Shown here: one piece after another, positions 41,029 through 49,254 of the stretch
Layout: every line of letters starts with the position of its first letter
Numbering within the stretch: the stretch's first letter is position 1
Origin: Citrobacter freundii ATCC 8090 = MTCC 1658 = NBRC 12681
GTDB lineage: Bacteria; Pseudomonadota; Gammaproteobacteria; Enterobacterales; Enterobacteriaceae
NCBI RefSeq assembly: GCF_011064845.1
Contig: NZ_CP049015.1
Span: forward strand, 2,542,001-2,606,000
Length of the DNA: 64,000 nt
Direction of reading: 5' to 3'
Made by a program: the position numbers and the translations under genes
The notes under the pieces: model-generated
The model's database searches: none
What the model saw: the letters and a program-made list of their open reading frames with translations, nothing else
Told to the model about the DNA's origin: nothing

Positions 41029-41592
41029 TCAGCGACTACGTTTAGCGTGACGCTCCCAGTTATCCTGTTTTGCCTGCGCGGTTTTACGCAATGCCACATA
41101 GCATGCCCCGCTGCCGCCGTGATGCGGCAGTGCGGCGCAATATGCTTGCACGTCCTCAAATTCCGTCAACCAGCGCGCTACGTAGCTGCGAATGATATTG
41201 GCATGAGAATTATCGTCACGTCCCTTGCCGTGTATCACCAGCACATTACGCAACCCTTCTTGCTGCGCCTGCAGAATAAAGCTAAAGAGCATCTGACGAC
41301 ATGTTTCAACAGGTTGGCGAATAAGATTAAGACTCGCCTGCTGCGGATATTTTCCGTTTCGCAGCTTGTCAGTCACACCGTTCTGTAAACCTTCGCGACG
41401 AAACTCGAGCGGCACACTTAACGGGACAATATCGAGAAATCCTGTCGAGAGAAAATTATCCAGTTGAAGCGTATCGATACGCGCCGGAGGACGAAGATTG
41501 CGCATGGGCTGCCAGTATACATCGGTATGGCTTTTCAGCGGTTGAACATCCCCCATAGCGTCAAGAAACAACGATGCATCATCAAGGTTCAT
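41029..41592 (-). CDS. smrA: SmrA, Smr-domain DNA endonuclease-like protein
   Basis: 187 aa (E. coli YdaL/SmrA 187). An N-terminal extension precedes a C-terminal Smr domain with LDLR-like start and the V-I-H-G-K-G-R loop plus GGSGACYVALR, characteristic of the MutS2-type Smr fold with nuclease activity. Role in E. coli not established. Upstream 225 bp to ogt holds no recognisable mcaS sRNA, which occupies this flank in E. coli. Confidence 0.94.
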   Translation of the reverse strand: MNLDDASLFLDAMGDVQPLKSHTDVYWQPMRNLRPPARIDTLQLDNFLSTGFLDIVPLSVPLEFRREGLQNGVTDKLRNGKYPQQASLNLIRQPVETCRQMLFSFILQAQQEGLRNVLVIHGKGRDDNSHANIIRSYVARWLTEFEDVQAYCAALPHHGGSGACYVALRKTAQAKQDNWERHAKRSR

Positions 41593-41817
41593 GTTTCATC
41601 CTCCAGCGTATTGCGACGGGCATTATCATAACCGCGCACTATTATACCGACAACTATACCGGTAACGGTTTACGGTTATTTCCAATAATTAACCGGATCC
41701 GTCGCGCTGAACCGATCTACTCACGACAAGTTGATATCCATTTTTAGAGGTATAGCTGCGACGGTCACTGGCGTGATAATGTGTAGCCTCGCCTGAATGC
41801 TGTAATGAGAGAAACGG

Positions 41818-42333
41818 ATGCTTAACTTACTGGAAGACACCATCGACACGCCGCTGGGCCCGCTGTGGGTTATTTGTGATGAGCAATTTCGCCTGCGCGC
41901 AGTGGAATGGGATCAGCACAGCGATCGCATGGAACAATTGCTGGATATTCATTACCGCACAGAAGGTTATCAGCGCATTACCGCCAAAAACCCAGGTGGA
42001 TTAAGCGACAAACTCGCTGAGTATTTTGCCGGAAACCTCAGCATCATTGACACGCTGGAAACGGCAACCGCTGGGACGCCTTTCCAGCGTGAAGTCTGGC
42101 AAGCGTTACGCACTATCCCCTGCGGGCAGGTCATGCATTATGGTCAACTGGCCGAACAGTTGGGACGCCCCGGTGCTGCAAGAGCCGTCGGCGCAGCTAA
42201 TGGCTCCAATCCAATAAGCATTGTGGTCCCCTGTCATCGCGTCATTGGACGTAACGGCACCATGACCGGATATGCCGGTGGCGTACAACGAAAAGAGTGG
42301 TTATTGCGTCACGAAGGTTATTTGCTACTCTAG
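41818..42333 (+). CDS. ogt: O6-alkylguanine-DNA alkyltransferase, constitutive
   Basis: 171 aa suicide repair enzyme transferring alkyl groups from O6-guanine/O4-thymine to its own cysteine. Active site [10 protein letters not shown] with Cys139, recognition helix [15 protein letters not shown]. coli Ogt is also 171 aa. Sits upstream of fnr; the E. coli abg genes that normally follow are absent. Confidence 0.96.
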   Translation: MLNLLEDTIDTPLGPLWVICDEQFRLRAVEWDQHSDRMEQLLDIHYRTEGYQRITAKNPGGLSDKLAEYFAGNLSIIDTLETATAGTPFQREVWQALRTIPCGQVMHYGQLAEQLGRPGAARAVGAANGSNPISIVVPCHRVIGRNGTMTGYAGGVQRKEWLLRHEGYLLL

Positions 42334-42494
42334 ATTCCAGGCAATTAATGCCTTATCCATCACACTTCCGCATAATGCGATCCCAAATTAATTGTGGTTA
42401 ATCAAGCAGATACAAATATTCACTCCAGTTATGCTTGAATTATTCTCTCTTGGGAGTAGCTCAGGCTTACGTGCTCACCAAAAAGATGTTAAAA

Positions 42495-42508
42495 TTGACA
42501 AATATCAA
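42495..42508 (+). promoter_or_regulatory. FNR box in the fnr promoter (autoregulation)
   Basis: TTGACAAATATCAA, 12 of 14 positions fit the consensus TTGAT-N4-ATCAA, located 20 bp before the fnr start codon. In E. coli, FNR binds here to repress its own gene in anaerobic cells. Confidence 0.85.
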
Positions 42509-42527
42509 TTACGGCTTGAGCAGACCT

Positions 42528-43280
42528 ATGATCCCGGAAAAGCGAATTATACGGCGCATTCAGTCTGGCGGTTGTGCTATCCATTGCCAGGATTGCAGCA
42601 TCAGCCAGCTTTGCATCCCGTTCACACTTAACGAGCATGAGCTTGACCAGCTCGATAACATCATCGAGCGCAAAAAGCCTATCCAAAAGGGGCAGACGCT
42701 CTTTAAAGCAGGTGATGAGCTTAAATCACTCTATGCTATCCGCTCCGGAACGATTAAAAGCTATACCATTACCGAACAAGGCGATGAGCAGATTACTGGC
42801 TTCCATCTGGCGGGCGATCTGGTCGGTTTTGACGCGATTGGCAGCGGACATCACCCGAGCTTTGCTCAGGCGCTGGAAACCTCAATGGTATGCGAAATTC
42901 CTTTCGAAACCCTTGATGACCTGTCCGGCAAAATGCCAAATCTGCGTCAGCAGATGATGCGTCTGATGAGTGGCGAAATCAAAGGCGACCAGGATATGAT
43001 CCTGTTGTTGTCGAAGAAAAATGCTGAAGAGCGCCTGGCGGCCTTTATCTACAATTTGTCTCGTCGCTTTGCCCAGCGTGGATTCTCGCCTCGTGAATTC
43101 CGCCTGACCATGACCCGTGGCGACATCGGTAACTACCTCGGTCTGACGGTTGAAACCATCAGCCGCCTGCTGGGTCGTTTCCAGAAAAGCGGTATGCTGG
43201 CGGTGAAAGGCAAATACATCACTATTGAGAATAGCGACGCGCTGGCAGTTCTTGCTGGCCATACGCGTAACGTAGCGTAA
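42528..43280 (+). CDS. fnr: FNR, oxygen-sensing [4Fe-4S] global regulator
   Basis: 250 aa, nearly identical to E. coli FNR. Cluster ligands: three N-terminal Cys in [16 protein letters not shown] (20, 23, 29) and Cys122 in [11 protein letters not shown]. Cyclic-nucleotide-like fold, dimerisation helix with [15 protein letters not shown], and helix-turn-helix [16 protein letters not shown], which reads TTGAT half-sites. ATG 42528 ([10 protein letters not shown]) fits E. coli; longer frames upstream are not used. Target genes in this window include fnrS and probably fdn. Confidence 0.98.
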   Translation: MIPEKRIIRRIQSGGCAIHCQDCSISQLCIPFTLNEHELDQLDNIIERKKPIQKGQTLFKAGDELKSLYAIRSGTIKSYTITEQGDEQITGFHLAGDLVGFDAIGSGHHPSFAQALETSMVCEIPFETLDDLSGKMPNLRQQMMRLMSGEIKGDQDMILLLSKKNAEERLAAFIYNLSRRFAQRGFSPREFRLTMTRGDIGNYLGLTVETISRLLGRFQKSGMLAVKGKYITIENSDALAVLAGHTRNVA

Positions 43281-43431
43281 TCTTTCCGCAAGCATCTCTG
43301 TTATCCTTCTGTCAAATCGCTAAATTATCCCGATTTATTGATCTGGCAGGAGGTTATTCCCTGTTTCAAACCACATTATTGGGTTACTCTTTTAGTTACA
43401 AACTGCGATGACAGTTGTAAGGAGACCCTGT

Positions 43432-44382
43432 ATGGCTATGTATAAAAATATGCTGGTCGTCATCGACCCGAACCAGGACGATCAACCAGCATTACGGCGA
43501 GCTGTTTATTTGCATCAACGGATTGGTGGCAAAATTAAAGCCTTTTTGCCGATCTATGACTTTTCCTATGAGATGACTACCCTGCTGTCGCCCGATGAGC
43601 GTACGGCAATGCGTCAGGGGGTTATCAGCCAGCGAACTGCATGGATACGTGAACAAGCGAAATACTATATCGAAGCAGGGATCCCTCTGGAGATTAAAGT
43701 GGTCTGGCATAACCGACCCTTTGAAGCCATTATCCAGGAAGTCATCAGCGCCAAGCATGACCTGGTCCTCAAGATGGCGCACCAACACGACCGCCTCGAA
43801 GCCGTAATATTTACGCCAACCGACTGGCATTTATTGCGTAAATGTCCAAGTCCGGTATGGATGGTGAAAGACCAACCATGGCCTGAAGGGGGTAAAGCAC
43901 TGGTTGCAGTAAACCTCGCCAGTGAAGAGGCTTATCACAACGCGCTCAATGAAAAACTGGTCAAAGAGACGCTACAGCTTGCAGAACAGGTTAACCATAC
44001 CGAAGTGCATCTGGTAGGCGCCTACCCTGTTACGCCAATCAACATCGCGATTGAACTGCCTGAATTTGATCCCAGCGTTTATAACGACGCAATCCGTGGA
44101 CAGCATCTGCTGGCCATGAAGGCGCTACGCCAGAAATTCAGTATTGATGAGAAAGTGACGCACGTTGAAAAAGGCTTACCTGAAGAGGTCATTCCTGATT
44201 TAGCCGAGCACCTACAGGCAGGTATTGTGGTATTGGGGACCGTCGGACGTACCGGTATTTCTGCCGCGTTCCTAGGTAATACTGCGGAACAGGTTATCGA
44301 TCATCTACGCTGTGACCTGCTGGTCATCAAGCCAGATGAATATCAGACGCCAGTGGAACTGGACGACGAAGAAGACGATTAA
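43432..44382 (+). CDS. uspE: Universal stress protein E
   Basis: 316 aa tandem-Usp protein (two Usp domains, about 1-150 and 155-300), E. coli UspE length. The second domain ends [33 protein letters not shown], an ATP-type loop. Acidic tail [11 protein letters not shown] 43432 is preferred over 43408 because AAGGAGA precedes it and it begins [13 protein letters not shown] as in E. coli. Linked to cell aggregation and DNA-damage resistance in E. coli. Confidence 0.96.
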   Translation: MAMYKNMLVVIDPNQDDQPALRRAVYLHQRIGGKIKAFLPIYDFSYEMTTLLSPDERTAMRQGVISQRTAWIREQAKYYIEAGIPLEIKVVWHNRPFEAIIQEVISAKHDLVLKMAHQHDRLEAVIFTPTDWHLLRKCPSPVWMVKDQPWPEGGKALVAVNLASEEAYHNALNEKLVKETLQLAEQVNHTEVHLVGAYPVTPINIAIELPEFDPSVYNDAIRGQHLLAMKALRQKFSIDEKVTHVEKGLPEEVIPDLAEHLQAGIVVLGTVGRTGISAAFLGNTAEQVIDHLRCDLLVIKPDEYQTPVELDDEEDD

Positions 44383-44391
44383 CCACATAAT

Positions 44392-44424
44392 AAAATGCCG
44401 GATGGCGATATCATCCGGCATTTT
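44392..44424. terminator. Bidirectional terminator between uspE and ynaJ
   Basis: AAAATGCCGGATG / CATCCGGCATTTT, perfect 13-bp arms with a 7-nt loop; serves both convergent genes. Confidence 0.9.
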
Positions 44425-44430
44425 AAACGC

Positions 44431-44691
44431 CTAGTGTTGCTTCTCGCCGCCGAGAAAATAGATACCAAGCGGGATAGCCAACAGAATCGTAAACACCATG
44501 CTGTAGACACAAATCATTGCAGATTGAATGGCATACATTGAAGCGGTCCAGTCGGATAGCGGAATGTCATACTGTTCAATAACGCCGCCGATCGTCGCGC
44601 GCGTCACGACCGACGCTGCGATAATAAACACTCCAAGCAGGCACAACAAAAATTTCCGTCCCTTCGCTGTTTTCAGCTTAGCCATGATCAT
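44431..44691 (-). CDS. ynaJ: YnaJ, DUF2534 inner-membrane protein
   Basis: 86 aa with two hydrophobic helices (FLLCLLGVFIIAASVVTRATIGG and MYAIQSAMICVYSMVFTILLAIPLGIYFL) and the DUF2534 core GVIEQYDIPLSDWTASMYAI. E. coli YnaJ is 85 aa. Function unknown. Convergent with uspE and divergent from ynaI, as in E. coli. Confidence 0.93.
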   Translation of the reverse strand: MIMAKLKTAKGRKFLLCLLGVFIIAASVVTRATIGGVIEQYDIPLSDWTASMYAIQSAMICVYSMVFTILLAIPLGIYFLGGEKQH

Positions 44692-44935
44692 AGTACTGTC
44701 CTTTTGCAGATGAAAACCTTGTTACTTTGCGCTAACAATATCATGACATCAACTGACTGTCTGCTACATAAACCGCATACTGGGTTGACGTCAGCACTAT
44801 TTCGCTGAAAATAACGCTGATTGCATTATTTATCTCTCCTTTTGATTAATGATCTGACCGCCCTAACTGAGTAAAATATCTGGGGATTAAGATGTCAGAT
44901 GATATTTAGATAACATGGAGTTGCCAGGAAGAATC

Positions 44936-45967
44936 ATGATCGCTGAACTGTTTATGAATAATGCGTTTAATTTGACGGTAATTCTCAGCTGCTGTGCCGC
45001 GCTGGTCCTGATGAGCGTCTGGTATCATCGTGGAGAGCGTCGCTGCAAAGGATTCATATTTCATGCCGCACAATTTTTTGTCTATGCCATTATCATTGGG
45101 ACGTTTGGCAGCATTGCTAATAACGTTATCGAAAGTTACAGCCTGAAATTTATCTCCCCCAGCGTGGTCGACTTTATCTGCACCTCATTGATTGCGTTAA
45201 TCCTGACCATCAAACTTTTTCTGGTGATTAATCAGTTTGAAAAGACGCAGATTAATAAAGGCAGAGATATCACCAGCGCGAGGATCCTGTCGCGTATCAT
45301 CAAAATTACCATCGTGGTTGCCATCATTTTACTGTATGGCGAACACTTCGGTATGAGCTTATCCGGCCTGTTAACCTTTGGCGGCATTGGCGGTATCGCT
45401 GTGGGTATGGCGGGGAAAGATATTCTGAGCAACTTCTTCTCAGGTATTATGCTCTATTTCGACAGACCGTTTAGCATCGGCGACTGGATCCGCTCCCCGG
45501 ACCGCAATATTGAAGGCACAGTGGCCGAAATTGGCTGGCGAATGACTAAAATAAACACCTTCGACCATCGTCCGTTGTATGTGCCAAACTCGATTTTCTC
45601 CTCCATCAGCGTAGAAAACCCAGGGCGCATGACCAACCGGCGTATTAAAACGGTGATCGGGTTACGATATGAGGATGCCGATAAAGTCGGTGCTGTTGTC
45701 GAGTCGGTCAGAGAAATGCTGCAAAACCATCCAGGAATAGACCAGAAACAAACTCTGTTGGTCTATTTTAATGAATTTGCCGATTCATCGTTGAATATCA
45801 TGGTGTATTGCTTCACGAAAACCACCGTCTGGAAGGAATGGCTCGCGGTACAGCAAGACGTTTATTTAAAGATTATCACGATAGTCCAGGCAAATGGTGC
45901 CGACTTTGCGTTCCCCAGCCAGACGCTGTATATGGATAATCCTGAAGCATCGCCGTTGACACACTAA
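44936..45967 (+). CDS. ynaI: YnaI, MscS-family low-conductance mechanosensitive channel
   Basis: 343 aa, E. coli YnaI length. Five predicted transmembrane helices; the pore helix includes [47 protein letters not shown], followed by the beta and C-terminal domains. Opens under membrane tension during osmotic downshock. ATG 44936 (MIAELFMNN) with CAGGAAG upstream is preferred over the 44915 start. Confidence 0.95.
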   Translation: MIAELFMNNAFNLTVILSCCAALVLMSVWYHRGERRCKGFIFHAAQFFVYAIIIGTFGSIANNVIESYSLKFISPSVVDFICTSLIALILTIKLFLVINQFEKTQINKGRDITSARILSRIIKITIVVAIILLYGEHFGMSLSGLLTFGGIGGIAVGMAGKDILSNFFSGIMLYFDRPFSIGDWIRSPDRNIEGTVAEIGWRMTKINTFDHRPLYVPNSIFSSISVENPGRMTNRRIKTVIGLRYEDADKVGAVVESVREMLQNHPGIDQKQTLLVYFNEFADSSLNIMVYCFTKTTVWKEWLAVQQDVYLKIITIVQANGADFAFPSQTLYMDNPEASPLTH

Positions 45968-45998
45968 CAAAAAAAGACGCGGAAATCCGCGTCTTTTT
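45968..45998. terminator. Bidirectional terminator after ynaI
   Basis: GACGCGGA / TCCGCGTC 8-bp stem flanked by A8 on one side and T6 on the other, so it can end transcripts from both strands. Confidence 0.92.
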
Positions 45999-46003
45999 TG
46001 TAC

Positions 46004-46513
46004 TTATTTCAATGAGGCAATATCAATTACAAAGCGGTATTTCACATCGCTTTTCAACATCCGCTGCCAGGCATGATTAATATCCTGAATATTGATCACT
46101 TCGACATCGGCGGTAATACCATGCTGACCACAAAAATCGAGCATCTCTTGCGTTTCGGCAATACCGCCTATAACTGAACCCGCCACATACCTACGTCCAA
46201 GGATCAGGGGAACCGTATTCAGAAACGGATCCAACGCACCGAGATAACCAACCAGCACCAGCGTACCGCTTAGTGCCAGGGTTGGGATATACGGGTTCAG
46301 GTCATGAACGTAGGGCACAGTATCGATAATCAGATCAAACTGATTCGCTGTCGCTTTCATCTGCTCACTGTCAGTGGAAAGCACAACATGACTGGCACCC
46401 AAACGTCTGGCATCAGCTTCTTTGCCCGGTGAACGCGTAAACAGCGTAACTTCCGCGCCCAGTGCATTTGCAAGTTTGTTGAGCGTGAGTCCCGCATCCA
46501 GTTGGTATTGCAT
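46004..46513 (-). pseudogene. NAD(P)-dependent alcohol dehydrogenase remnant (C-terminal half)
   Basis: About 170 codons matching the coenzyme-binding half of a YahK/AdhC-type zinc alcohol dehydrogenase: KLANALGAEVTLFTRSPGKE, LVLVGYLGALDPF, AGSVIGGIAETQEMLDFC and the typical end LKSDVKYRFVIDIASL. The catalytic N-terminal half with the zinc ligands and the GxGxxG loop is missing; the sequence just before KLANAL no longer fits the family. An ATG at 46513 would start a short protein lacking the active site, so this is a decayed gene. Confidence 0.88.
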
Positions 46514-46685
46514 ATTCGACTCTCCAGAGCGGTGGCAACATTGCACCACCGGGGGCTGAAAACAGTAAAATTATAGAGACTCGACGTGTCGGTGATTAGA
46601 GAGGAAAAGAAGGACAAACTTATGAGCTGAGCTCATCAATAATAAGCAGCAGGTACTCTTTATTTGCAGGTTACTGATTGATGAC

Positions 46686-47069
46686 TTACGCCACAATCTC
46701 GATTAAATTGCCGTCAGGATCTTTTATCACCGCTTCGTAATAACCATCGCCCGTAGTGCGCGGACCTGAGACTAATATCCCCTGTTTCTGCGCTTGCATT
46801 GCAACGGCATCAACATTTTCATTGCCGCCAACAGAAATGGCGAGGTGTACCCATCCGCAACAATTATTGTCAGGTTGCTGCCCGACAAGACCCGGTTTGG
46901 TCATTAACTCAATTGCAATATCCTCGCCAATTTTGACAAAATAAGATTCAAACCCAGGGTTGGTTTTACTGCAGTATTTCTCGTTGATCTTACCGTCAAA
47001 AAATGAGACCCAGAAGCGAGCTTGCTGCTCGAGATTCTGTGTCCATAACGCCATATGCGCAATTTTCAT
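46686..47069 (-). CDS. VOC-superfamily protein (glyoxalase/bleomycin-resistance-like)
   Basis: 127 aa. Vicinal-oxygen-chelate fold with paired beta-alpha-beta-beta-beta units: His near the N-terminus (KIAHMALWTQNLE), ELMTKP, WVHLAISVG and KDPDGNLIEI at the end, which supply the usual metal ligands His, Glu, His, Glu. Substrate unknown. Strong ribosome binding site (AGAGGTAAGCT). Divergent from the DeoR-type regulator at 47190 (120 bp), a plausible regulatory pair. Confidence 0.88.
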   Translation of the reverse strand: MKIAHMALWTQNLEQQARFWVSFFDGKINEKYCSKTNPGFESYFVKIGEDIAIELMTKPGLVGQQPDNNCCGWVHLAISVGGNENVDAVAMQAQKQGILVSGPRTTGDGYYEAVIKDPDGNLIEIVA

Positions 47070-47189
47070 AGCTTACCTCTTTCCGTTGTATCCAGAATAG
47101 TACGGTCCCTGTAAGGGATGTTGACATCGTTAATCATAATGCACGATCATGCACTTTATTGCTCGATGTTTATTTTACCTGGAGTATCT

Positions 47190-47960
47190 ATGCTCGATTA
47201 CGCCGCATTTCCGGAACAGCGCCAGGCGCTTATCTATCAGATCCTGCAAGAAAACGGCAGAGTCATTTGTTCTGAACTCGCGAACCGATTAGGTGTTTCT
47301 GAACATACAATTCGTCGTGACTTGCATGAATTGAGCAAAGATGGCGTGTGCAAGAAGGTCTATGGTGGCGCGGTAATTGCACTCCCTGAATCCGAAGACA
47401 TTGCCGTGCGCAAGGGTATTAATGTGGCCAAAAAGAGCAACATCGCGCAGCGATGTGCCAGACTGGTCAAATCCGGAAGCTGTATTTTTATCGACACGGG
47501 TAGCACCAATCTGGCGATGGCAGAAGCTCTGCCCGCCGAACTGGCGTTAACCGTGGTGACAAATTCACCGGAGATTGCCGCCGTTTTGCTAAAAAAACCG
47601 CTGTTTGAGGTCATTATGCTGGGCGGCGCGGTACAGAGATCTTCTGGCGGGTGTGTGGGAGCTTCCGCCATCGCACAAGTGCAGGACATTTTATTCGATC
47701 AGGGATTTATTGGCGGCTGTGCGATGTCGCCTGAATCCGGCTTAACGGGGTTTGATTACACGGATTGTGAGTTCAAAAAAGCGGTGATCAAACAATGTAA
47801 TGAAACTATCGTCGCGCTAACCGCTGAAAAAATCCCAGCCGTCGCCCGATATGTCGTTACCGAAAGCAGCAATATTGATGTGATTGTTGTAGAGGACAAC
47901 ATCAGCAAAGAGTACGCCACAGCATTCCAGGCGCACGACATTCGGATTTATACCGTCTAA
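47190..47960 (+). CDS. DeoR/GlpR-family transcriptional regulator
   Basis: 256 aa. N-terminal winged HTH with the family signature RLGVSEHTIRRDLHELSKDG, then the DeoR sensor domain (DTGSTNLAMAEAL, TNSPEIAAVL, GGAVQRSSGGCVG, near-C-terminal IVVEDN). These regulators bind sugar phosphates. ATG 47190 (MLDYAAFPEQRQ) with GGAG 5 nt upstream is used; the longer frame from 47118 has no such support. No sugar genes are adjacent, so the target is unknown; the divergent VOC gene is the nearest candidate. Confidence 0.9.
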   Translation: MLDYAAFPEQRQALIYQILQENGRVICSELANRLGVSEHTIRRDLHELSKDGVCKKVYGGAVIALPESEDIAVRKGINVAKKSNIAQRCARLVKSGSCIFIDTGSTNLAMAEALPAELALTVVTNSPEIAAVLLKKPLFEVIMLGGAVQRSSGGCVGASAIAQVQDILFDQGFIGGCAMSPESGLTGFDYTDCEFKKAVIKQCNETIVALTAEKIPAVARYVVTESSNIDVIVVEDNISKEYATAFQAHDIRIYTV

Positions 47961-48242
47961 CCGCGGCAGGCTCTCTGAAAACTTACTGTGCTAAACGTCG
48001 CTCCTGGCGTCAGCGCGGTGATAGCTGACAGACAATCCAGACGGATTTTTTTGCTGATTTTCAGATTGCCCCACTACCAGAAATTCTTCTTTTTCCACGG
48101 TGGTACACGTCGTCAACGCTTTAGCATCAAAACATGTGCCATCCGTTAGTTCAATGCGCAACCAATAGTGGTACATGCAGGCGATTTCCAGATAATCATG
48201 AAGATCGCAATCTATCGGGTGATACTCTTCGGTCGTGTTCAT
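47957..48242 (-). pseudogene. Rof-like (YaeO family) Rho-binding antiterminator, frameshifted at A7
   Basis: ATG 48240-48242 with GGGGAAGG upstream. The first 65 codons match Rof: YHPIDCDLHDYLEIAC, LRIELTDGTCFDAKAL, EEFLVVGQ. After Q-Q, the frame as written gives an unrelated tail and stops at 47991. Shifting one base at the A7 tract (48046-48052) restores the family ending KIRLDCLSAITALTPG and runs to TAG at 47957, about 94 codons in all. Either a homopolymer mutation, a sequencing error, or slippage. Rof binds Rho and blocks its RNA loading. Divergent neighbours: none; convergent with the DeoR gene. Confidence 0.8.
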
Positions 48243-48270
48243 CGCGTTACCTTCCCCAACGTCTTGTATA

Positions 48271-48300
48271 TTCGGGAAATCGCCAACGCAACTTCCCGAA
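48271..48300. repeat. Inverted repeat between thioredoxin-like and Rof-like genes
   Basis: TTCGGGAA (48271-48278) and TTCCCGAA (48293-48300), perfect 8-bp arms with a 14-nt spacer, in the 66-bp gap just upstream of the Rof-like start. No T-run follows, so an operator or an RNA stem affecting the downstream gene is more likely than a terminator. Confidence 0.5.
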
Positions 48301-48308
48301 CTATCCAG

Positions 48309-48539
48309 CTATTTCAACGCTTCAATGGGAGCGCCAAAATTAATATGCAGCACATTGCCGTCAATCACCAGCGCCGGAACAGATTTCACGCCAGCCACTT
48401 CAGCCTCGGCAACCCGATCAGGATGCTCTCCCAGATGAACCAAATCGATTTCAACATCCGCAGACAAGTGCTGCAGAAGAGCTTGTTCTGCGGAAACACA
48501 AACCGGGCAACCTGCATGATAGAAACGAGCTTTAGTCAT
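48309..48539 (-). CDS. Thioredoxin/glutaredoxin-fold protein with CPVC motif
   Basis: 76 aa, MTKARFYHAGCPVCVSAEQ... A minimal thioredoxin fold: active-site C-P-V-C at residues 11-14 after a first beta strand, the cis-Pro motif S-V-P-A-L-V-I-D near 53, and G-A-P-I-E-A-L-K at the end. No signal peptide. Ribosome binding site AAAGGAGATGTATC. Divergent from the MarR-type gene across an operator-rich gap, so probably its target; it may donate electrons to an unidentified partner. Confidence 0.87.
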   Translation of the reverse strand: MTKARFYHAGCPVCVSAEQALLQHLSADVEIDLVHLGEHPDRVAEAEVAGVKSVPALVIDGNVLHINFGAPIEALK

Positions 48540-48558
48540 GATACATCTCCTTTAGATT

Positions 48559-48579
48559 ATAGTATCGATTCGATACTAT
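48559..48579. promoter_or_regulatory. Palindromic operator O1 of the thioredoxin-like/marR intergenic region
   Basis: Arms ATAGTATCGA and TCGATACTAT around one central T: a perfect 10-bp inverted repeat placed 20 bp upstream of the thioredoxin-like start. The size fits a MarR-type dimer. Confidence 0.75.
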
Positions 48580-48611
48580 AATTTATAGTACGTTGCTTTT
48601 ATTCTTTGTCA

Positions 48612-48636
48612 ATATAGTTTTCAATCGATACTATAT
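48612..48636. promoter_or_regulatory. Palindromic operator O2, related to O1
   Basis: ATATAGT...ACTATAT with core CAATCGATACTATAT, one half identical to O1 (ATCGATACTAT) and the other degenerate. It lies 18 bp upstream of the marR-type start, overlapping the region where its promoter and leader must be. Suggests autoregulation. Confidence 0.68.
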
Positions 48637-48653
48637 GCCGAGGAGGATTTGTT

Positions 48654-49217
48654 ATGACCGACATGTCACTTTTCGACGTACTTGACCGGCTTTCCAGCCT
48701 GACACGGATGTGGTTTCGCCAGCATCCTTTACTGGTGGATCTCCAGCCAGTACAACTTAGTGCGTTAATGTATCTGGCCCGTTGTAACCGTTATTCCAAT
48801 ACGCCGCTTGGCGTGACAGACTACCTTGGTCTCACCAAAGGTACCGTGTCGCAATCGCTGAAGCTGTTGGAAAACAAAGGGTTGATTGTTCGCAAACCGG
48901 ATGACCGTGATAAACGTAGCGTCCATCTACACTTAAGTGAGTCGGCCAATACCTTATTGGAAGCCCTGCTGCCCCCCACGTTTTTAGTGGAGGGTGAATC
49001 GGCAATGGGTGAACGGGCGAGCGTACTCAGAGAGCTGCTGTTAGAACTGTTACGCGGGATCCAGAGGACCAACAATGTGCCTGGCTTTGGTCTTTGCCAT
49101 AGCTGTCGGTTCCACCAAAAAATTGACGGCCAGGGATTTTGTAATCTGACGAAAGAGAGATTAAGTGAAGAAGACTCGTTGCTGATTTGCCGTGAGCATC
49201 AACCGCCGGAAACGTAG
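48654..49217 (+). CDS. MarR-type winged-helix regulator with a C-terminal Cys cluster
   Basis: 187 aa, longer than typical MarR (~145). The winged helix spans about 33-95: LSALMYLARC, VTDYLGLTKGTVSQSLKLLENKGL, wing DDRDKRS. A tail absent from ordinary MarR proteins carries C148-x2-C151-x2-H154, C163, C179 and H182 (GLCHSCRFH, GFCNLT, LICREH), which resembles a zinc or Fe-S/redox site. ATG 48654 with GAGGAGGATT. Probably controls itself and the divergent thioredoxin-like gene through O1/O2. Confidence 0.88.
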   Translation: MTDMSLFDVLDRLSSLTRMWFRQHPLLVDLQPVQLSALMYLARCNRYSNTPLGVTDYLGLTKGTVSQSLKLLENKGLIVRKPDDRDKRSVHLHLSESANTLLEALLPPTFLVEGESAMGERASVLRELLLELLRGIQRTNNVPGFGLCHSCRFHQKIDGQGFCNLTKERLSEEDSLLICREHQPPET

Positions 49218-49254
49218 AATGGCTGATGCAAAATCACACCAGCCATTATCTCTG

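Noticed and set aside
41593..41817. mcaS sRNA, located upstream of smrA in E. coli
   Set aside because: No GCAGAGGAGACAAUGCC-like core or terminator hairpin with T-run in this gap.
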